Assembly (NCBI GenBank): GCA_023333565.1
Contig: JAJKFH010000374.1
Span: 744,001-808,000 of the forward strand
Reading direction: 5' to 3'
DNA: 64,000 bases
From: Puffinus mauretanicus
Lineage: Eukaryota; Chordata; Aves; Procellariiformes; Procellariidae
A program made the position numbers and the translations under genes. Below are positions 60,140-64,000 of the stretch, one piece after another; positions within the stretch are counted from its first letter, which is position 1; each line of letters starts with the position of its first letter. The notes beneath the pieces were generated by a model. The model did no database searches, had not been told where the DNA came from, and was given only the letters and a program-made list of their open reading frames with translations.

Positions 60140-60237
60140 TTAGGGACATGGTTTAGTGGGCATGGTGGTGTTGGGTTGATGGTTGGACTCGATGATCTTA
60201 GAGGTCTTTTCCAACCTTAATGATTCTATGATTCTAT
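60140..60237 (+). mobile_element. young CR1 LINE 3' end
   Basis: A 5'-truncated CR1 with a near-consensus 3' end: GGGACATGGTTTAGTGGGCA, then GGTTGGACTCGATGATCTTA, then TTTTCCAACCTTAATG, ending in ATTCTATGATTCTATTT, the octamer tail. Low divergence suggests a fairly recent insertion. This tail is diagnostic of avian CR1 subfamilies. Confidence 0.95.
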
Positions 60238-61314
60238 TTGTGCTGGTCTCAGGAAGAGAAAAGTGAGCATGGGCAATATATCCAACCATAGAAGATGGGG
60301 GAGGAATCAGATCCAGAAATTGAAATTCCCTATTTTGTGCCCTCACAGACAAATGCAACGTCCCTGCAGGGAGCCAGGACCCCAGAGCATGACATCAATG
60401 GTCTTGGACCATCGCTAGCCAAGCCCCCTCCTTCTCCTGTCCTGTAACGGGGCTGGAAAGGGCAGATGCAAGGCTGCAGGGTGGTAACAAGAACCACAGA
60501 TCCACAGCAGCCATGAATTTTGATAACACCTTCACCAAGTGGGGGTTTCTTTGGTTGGTTTGTTGGTTGCTTTTTGTGCCTACAGTACCTTACAGACACC
60601 AGAAACTGGTGCAGCTCTCAGTGCCCCCAGTGCAACACACAACCCCATCAACCTGCATTTGCACCACAGGTGACTTGTGTCCCACAGCTCCTGTCCCTCA
60701 CAGTCACACAACGTATCTGTTACCTGCACGAGCGGCCTTGCCCCTGGGGTCCCTCCAGCACGTGTGATGAAGCTCAAGGAGTAAGGGTGCAGGACTAGGC
60801 TTCAGGTGGAGAAGAAAATATATATAGAAACACGTAAGACAAGTTGAATAACTAAGGGAAGAGACATGTTTACATAGAAGTTGCTAAATAGGTGACTTGT
60901 TAGCCACATTGTGGCCAGGACATTCGTGTCCCGTTATTACCAAGGGCTTGATCCCTTCTCATGCAAGCCCAGGGCAGGCTTAACTTGACTGAGGGCAGGA
61001 CCAAGCACTGAGCAGGTCTGGGTTTTAGGTAGCAAGAGAGGTCAGTTTGGGGAAAGAGGCTGCACAAGCAGGGTTCGAAGAGGGATTTGGGTAAGGAAGG
61101 GGCCCAGGGGTCACAGCGGGCTCTTTGGGAAGACCCTGGCCATGCAGCACATGGCCTGGGAGCATCCCAGCTGCCCTGAAAACCAGCAGAGCCCCAACAG
61201 CCAGGACAACTTTTCTGCCATCAATTGCACCAACAATCAACACAAAAAGTAATAGCAGTAACTGGGATGATCTGAAAGAGGTTCTTTGCTGCCCCTACCC
61301 CCCCCCCCTTTTTA
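60238..61314. other. non-coding DNA
   Basis: No gene recognised. A C-run of about 11 followed by T lies near 61300-61315. Confidence 0.4.
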
Positions 61315-61465
61315 TTTGCCTGAGTGACAGAGGATTTAAATGCAAAGTGGATCTAACGCACACCCTGAAGTCGGCTGGCAGTATGCAAATGACCTGTCAG
61401 ATTAAAATCTGAATGAAAGAGATAACAAGCTTATCTTCATAACAAAAGACTCTTACGGGCAAACT
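61315..61465. promoter_or_regulatory. compact candidate enhancer with octamer and paired GATA sites
   Basis: Contains octamer ATGCAAAT (61383-61390), inverted repeat CAGATT-AA-AATCTG (61398-61411) and AGATAA (61420-61425) facing TTATCT (61431-61436), an exact inverted GATA pair with a 5-base spacer. All lie within 55 bp. No coding frame. If this is the GATA2 territory, GATA autoregulation is plausible but unproven. Confidence 0.5.
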
Positions 61466-61555
61466 ATTTGACGCAGTGTTGATGTTTGTTTTAACCCGTG
61501 GACTTTGGACAGTGCAATATTTCAGGGGCTGGGCTCCCCTCCGCTCTGCACACTC

Positions 61556-61582
61556 GCACGCGCGCGCGTGTGTGTGTGTGTT
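61556..61582 (+). repeat. (CG)n(TG)n alternating run, Z-DNA candidate
   Basis: CACGCGCGCGCG is followed directly by a TG run. Alternating purine-pyrimidine sequence with a CG core is the strongest Z-forming class, and a CpG run that escaped deamination is unusual in bulk vertebrate DNA. Confidence 0.8.
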
Positions 61583-62029
61583 TGTATTTGCACTGACAAC
61601 AAAAGGCAAGTGCTATGATAATAAGAAGGGGGAGGAAAGCAAAAAAAGAAGGCTAGTGAGGGCTCTAACAGTTGATTTCAAAGTCTTTTTTTGGGGGGTG
61701 GCTCTGCAGAGCCAGTGCCAAACAAACCAGCAATAGGTCAACTCACGCTTGCGACCAGCACTACAGCTGCAGGGAGAATAAGCAAACACAGCAGCAGGGG
61801 AAAGAATTAAAGGAGGGGGCTGGGGGCGAGGCGGACGATTTATTCTTTTGGCACGTGCAGAGGGACTGGAGATGGATCAGCTGTATTTATTCTGTGAAAA
61901 GGGGAAAGAAAAGAAGGCAAAAGAGCAAAGCAAGTTTCATCGCACCAGAGAAAACAAAGATTTTCAATAAACTCCCCATTGCCATCCCCTCCCTGGAAAA
62001 AGGGGGAGAAAAAAAAAAAATATAAGCTG

Positions 62030-62160
62030 CAGGTGTTTGCGAGGGATCTGTATAGAAGCCATGCGGGGAATTAGCAACTGAGGCAAGTTGCCTTTGGAAA
62101 AGGAATCTGCCCTGAATAGATTTGCATTTCTTAATTTAGGGATCATCAGCAAACAAGAGC
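62030..62160. promoter_or_regulatory. candidate conserved element with octamer
   Basis: Contains palindrome GGCAAGTTGCC (62082-62092), reverse octamer ATTTGCAT (62120-62127) and TTAATTTAGG. The text is unique and AT-rich between GC-rich flanks. Regulatory role inferred. Confidence 0.4.
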
Positions 62161-63110
62161 CAGAGAAAGCACCCCTCTCGCAGCACCGGGGGCTTCAAAG
62201 TGAGGAGGGACGTGTGTTGGGGAGGCCTGCGAGGCAGCCGGGCTGGCTATTGAGGCTGGCAGGGCTCCCGCTGGGGCCGGGCTCTGTCCACACTGGCGCC
62301 GACCGGACCCCCAGCCCGAGTCCCTCCAGCCGCCCCACTTTATCCTCCTGATACAATGAGGAGCATGCGAGCATTGAACGCCAATGTTCCTCGCCCAGAG
62401 GAACCACCACCAAATCCTTCCCAATCCTCTAAACCCCCTCGGTTAATGCCCCGCTGCTCTGCACTCTCCCTGCTGGGAAGTAAAAGCTCATTGAGAGGGA
62501 GAAAGTCTTCTCCCAAAGCCCTCCAGTCAGTCCTCAAGCCACCAAGCAGAATTTACAAGCTCTTCCGCATGCTGCAGTTCCCCCTGATGCGGACCCCCTT
62601 GCTGCGGGGGACAACAGAGACGTGCCCATGCCACAGGGACAGCAGCAGCAGCAGAGCCCTGGCCCTGAACCCCCTGGCAGGGGCTGGCTTCATGCCCTGC
62701 CCACAGGCTCACTGCCCTTGTTTCCCTGACTTGTACTCGCCTGGTCTGCTTGGCTTGGTCCATCTGGGCTGGGATGGAGCCTGTACCTGCACCACCAAAC
62801 CAAGGCAGTGCCACCAAACCAAGGCAGTGCTCTCCACTCCTTGGAGTAGCAATGAGTGCCAGCTGCATCTCACACCCAAACAATTTCCTAATGCTTTTCC
62901 TAACGTTCACATGAAGACCTATTCCCTTCCACTTGGTTTCAGTATTTTGGAAACCAACTCTGAAATATGTTCTAAGCCCCATGCGGACACTCCAAATTCA
63001 TCAAAATATCATTTCCCTGCCTCTTCTATGGTACGTAGGTACCTTGCTAATTCAAGAAAGTCAAAAGAAGGAAGGGTTACATGGTGTATAGAACCAAATT
63101 AACTTAGTTG
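62161..63110. other. GC-rich non-coding DNA holding a long open frame
   Basis: A 248-codon frame starts at ATG 62356 on the + strand and ends at 63102. It has no signal peptide, membrane segment or recognised domain. A perfect 19-bp tandem duplication lies inside it (62792-62810 and 62811-62829); 19 is not a multiple of 3, so an ancestor without the duplication would have been in another frame. I do not call it a gene. Confidence 0.4.
62792..62829 (+). repeat. 19-bp perfect tandem duplication
   Basis: CCACCAAACCAAGGCAGTG occurs twice back to back with no mismatch, which suggests a recent event. Confidence 0.97.
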
Positions 63111-64000
63111 GGTAACTGCAAACCCTCTTGCCTAAAAAGGCAGGGAGATTTGGTCAAGTTCTCTTATTGAAGTCCTGGAGACAGAAGAGAGGTTCACCGA
63201 AGCCCCAGCCACCTTGCAGCTTTACCTGCCACATGGCTATTCCTTGAAGGAACATCTGTTCTTCAAGCCCAAATGATCAATGGACTAAAGTGTTCTGTGG
63301 TGTTCAGCAAGTCGGACTGTCACCTCCCAAACATCATGCACTGGGCTGACCTGGGCAACCTGGTACTAAAGGCACGGGGGGGGTCTCTGCCAGGATTCGT
63401 CACAGCGCACGCTCAGGAATACTCATAGCGGAAAGGAGAGCAGACCCTACAACCTCAGACAGAGGCTTACCATAAAAACACACAAATGCATTTCTCTGTT
63501 CGCTACGCAATACTCTAAGGAAGCACAGACCAATCACGTATCATTTGCAATGATGCAGGAGGAGTCCTCCGAGCAGAAAGGCTCCGAGACACATCCCGTC
63601 TTAGTATGTCAACTGTACCTGAAAGCAAGTAATGAACTCCCTGGATAACCAAAGAATGAGATGGGATTCCAGGATTTCAACCTCCAGAAGGATGGGGGAG
63701 GGCTGGATAAGGCATGATTTACGTAGGATGTTGGCAGGAACATATTTAAAGTGTTGGCACGCTGCACAACAGGAGACATGGTGCCTTTGCTGCTTGGCTG
63801 GGGAAAAAGACACTCTAATGCCAACGTAATTGTTTAAGACCTATTTCAATTTATGTACATTATGCAAATACAACACACCGTAACTGCCAGCATGGGGCTG
63901 GGGAGCAGTGCATGAGGGCAGTCTTTGCACAGGACACCTCCCCACACATGCTCTGCAGTGCTCCCCAGGCTCAGTCCTGCACTACAGAAACGTACCCGCT
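63111..64000. other. non-coding DNA, right edge
   Basis: No gene or repeat recognised. An octamer ATGCAAAT lies at 63862-63869 in an AT-rich patch. If EEFSEC lies to the right, this would be its 3' flank or an intron; no exon was seen. Confidence 0.35.

Noticed and set aside
5546..64000. Exons of EEFSEC or GATA2
   Set aside because: I looked for the GATA zinc-finger and EFSec C-terminal motifs on both strands and saw none. Small exons could still be missed.
1..64000. CRISPR arrays, phage, insertion sequences or bacterial operons
   Set aside because: The DNA is vertebrate in character throughout and none of these patterns occur.

Overview
The window looks like bird nuclear DNA. Two insertions carry the hallmarks of avian CR1 retrotransposons. 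One is a young 3' end at 60140-60237 that finishes in the ATTCTATG-type octamer tail. The other is an antisense 3' fragment at 986-1177. A much older antisense CR1 reverse-transcriptase remnant lies at about 54290-54545, and worn relics of an MIR-type SINE (6640-6750) and an L2/MIR-type 3' tail (29795-29893) are also present. Interspersed-repeat density is low. There are no operons, ribosome binding sites or other bacterial features.

The only protein-coding gene I can support is a single-exon J-domain co-chaperone at 4772-5431 on the + strand (219 aa). It is best read as a divergent avian DNAJB8. A CCAAT/CRE-like promoter candidate lies upstream, and an AATAAA sits 83 bases after the stop. 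In mammals DNAJB8 lies between GATA2 and EEFSEC. If that order holds here, GATA2 should lie just left of the window on the same strand and EEFSEC to the right on the opposite strand. I found no exon of either gene inside the window.

The remaining ~58 kb is non-coding. GC-rich, featureless DNA alternates with AT-rich blocks of 130-600 bp that are dense in TAAT, GATA, octamer and palindromic motifs and look like conserved vertebrate enhancers. The main blocks are at 1595-2125, 8606-8935, 15690-16175, 18960-19720, 21950-22340, 24060-24330, 24660-25110, 28385-28860, 31050-31540, 33300-33480, 40730-41240, 46010-46440, 47640-48010, 50640-50770, 51640-51765, 59165-59670, 61315-61465 and 62030-62160. 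This layout fits the regulatory territory of a developmental transcription factor, and GATA2 would fit the inferred synteny. No alignment was possible, so conservation is inferred from composition alone.

Other structure worth noting: a hairpin with 16-bp perfect arms at 45279-45314; a near-perfect p53/p63-type response element at 31072-31092; an inverted pair of GATA sites at 61420-61436; a 16-bp perfect palindrome at 50713-50728; an (AAT)n microsatellite joined to a CR1; a 255-bp polypurine tract; a (CG)n(TG)n Z-DNA candidate; and a decayed tRNA-Lys-like sequence. I found no convincing novel multi-gene system. The most unusual items are the divergent DNAJB8, the hairpin and the enhancer-like blocks.
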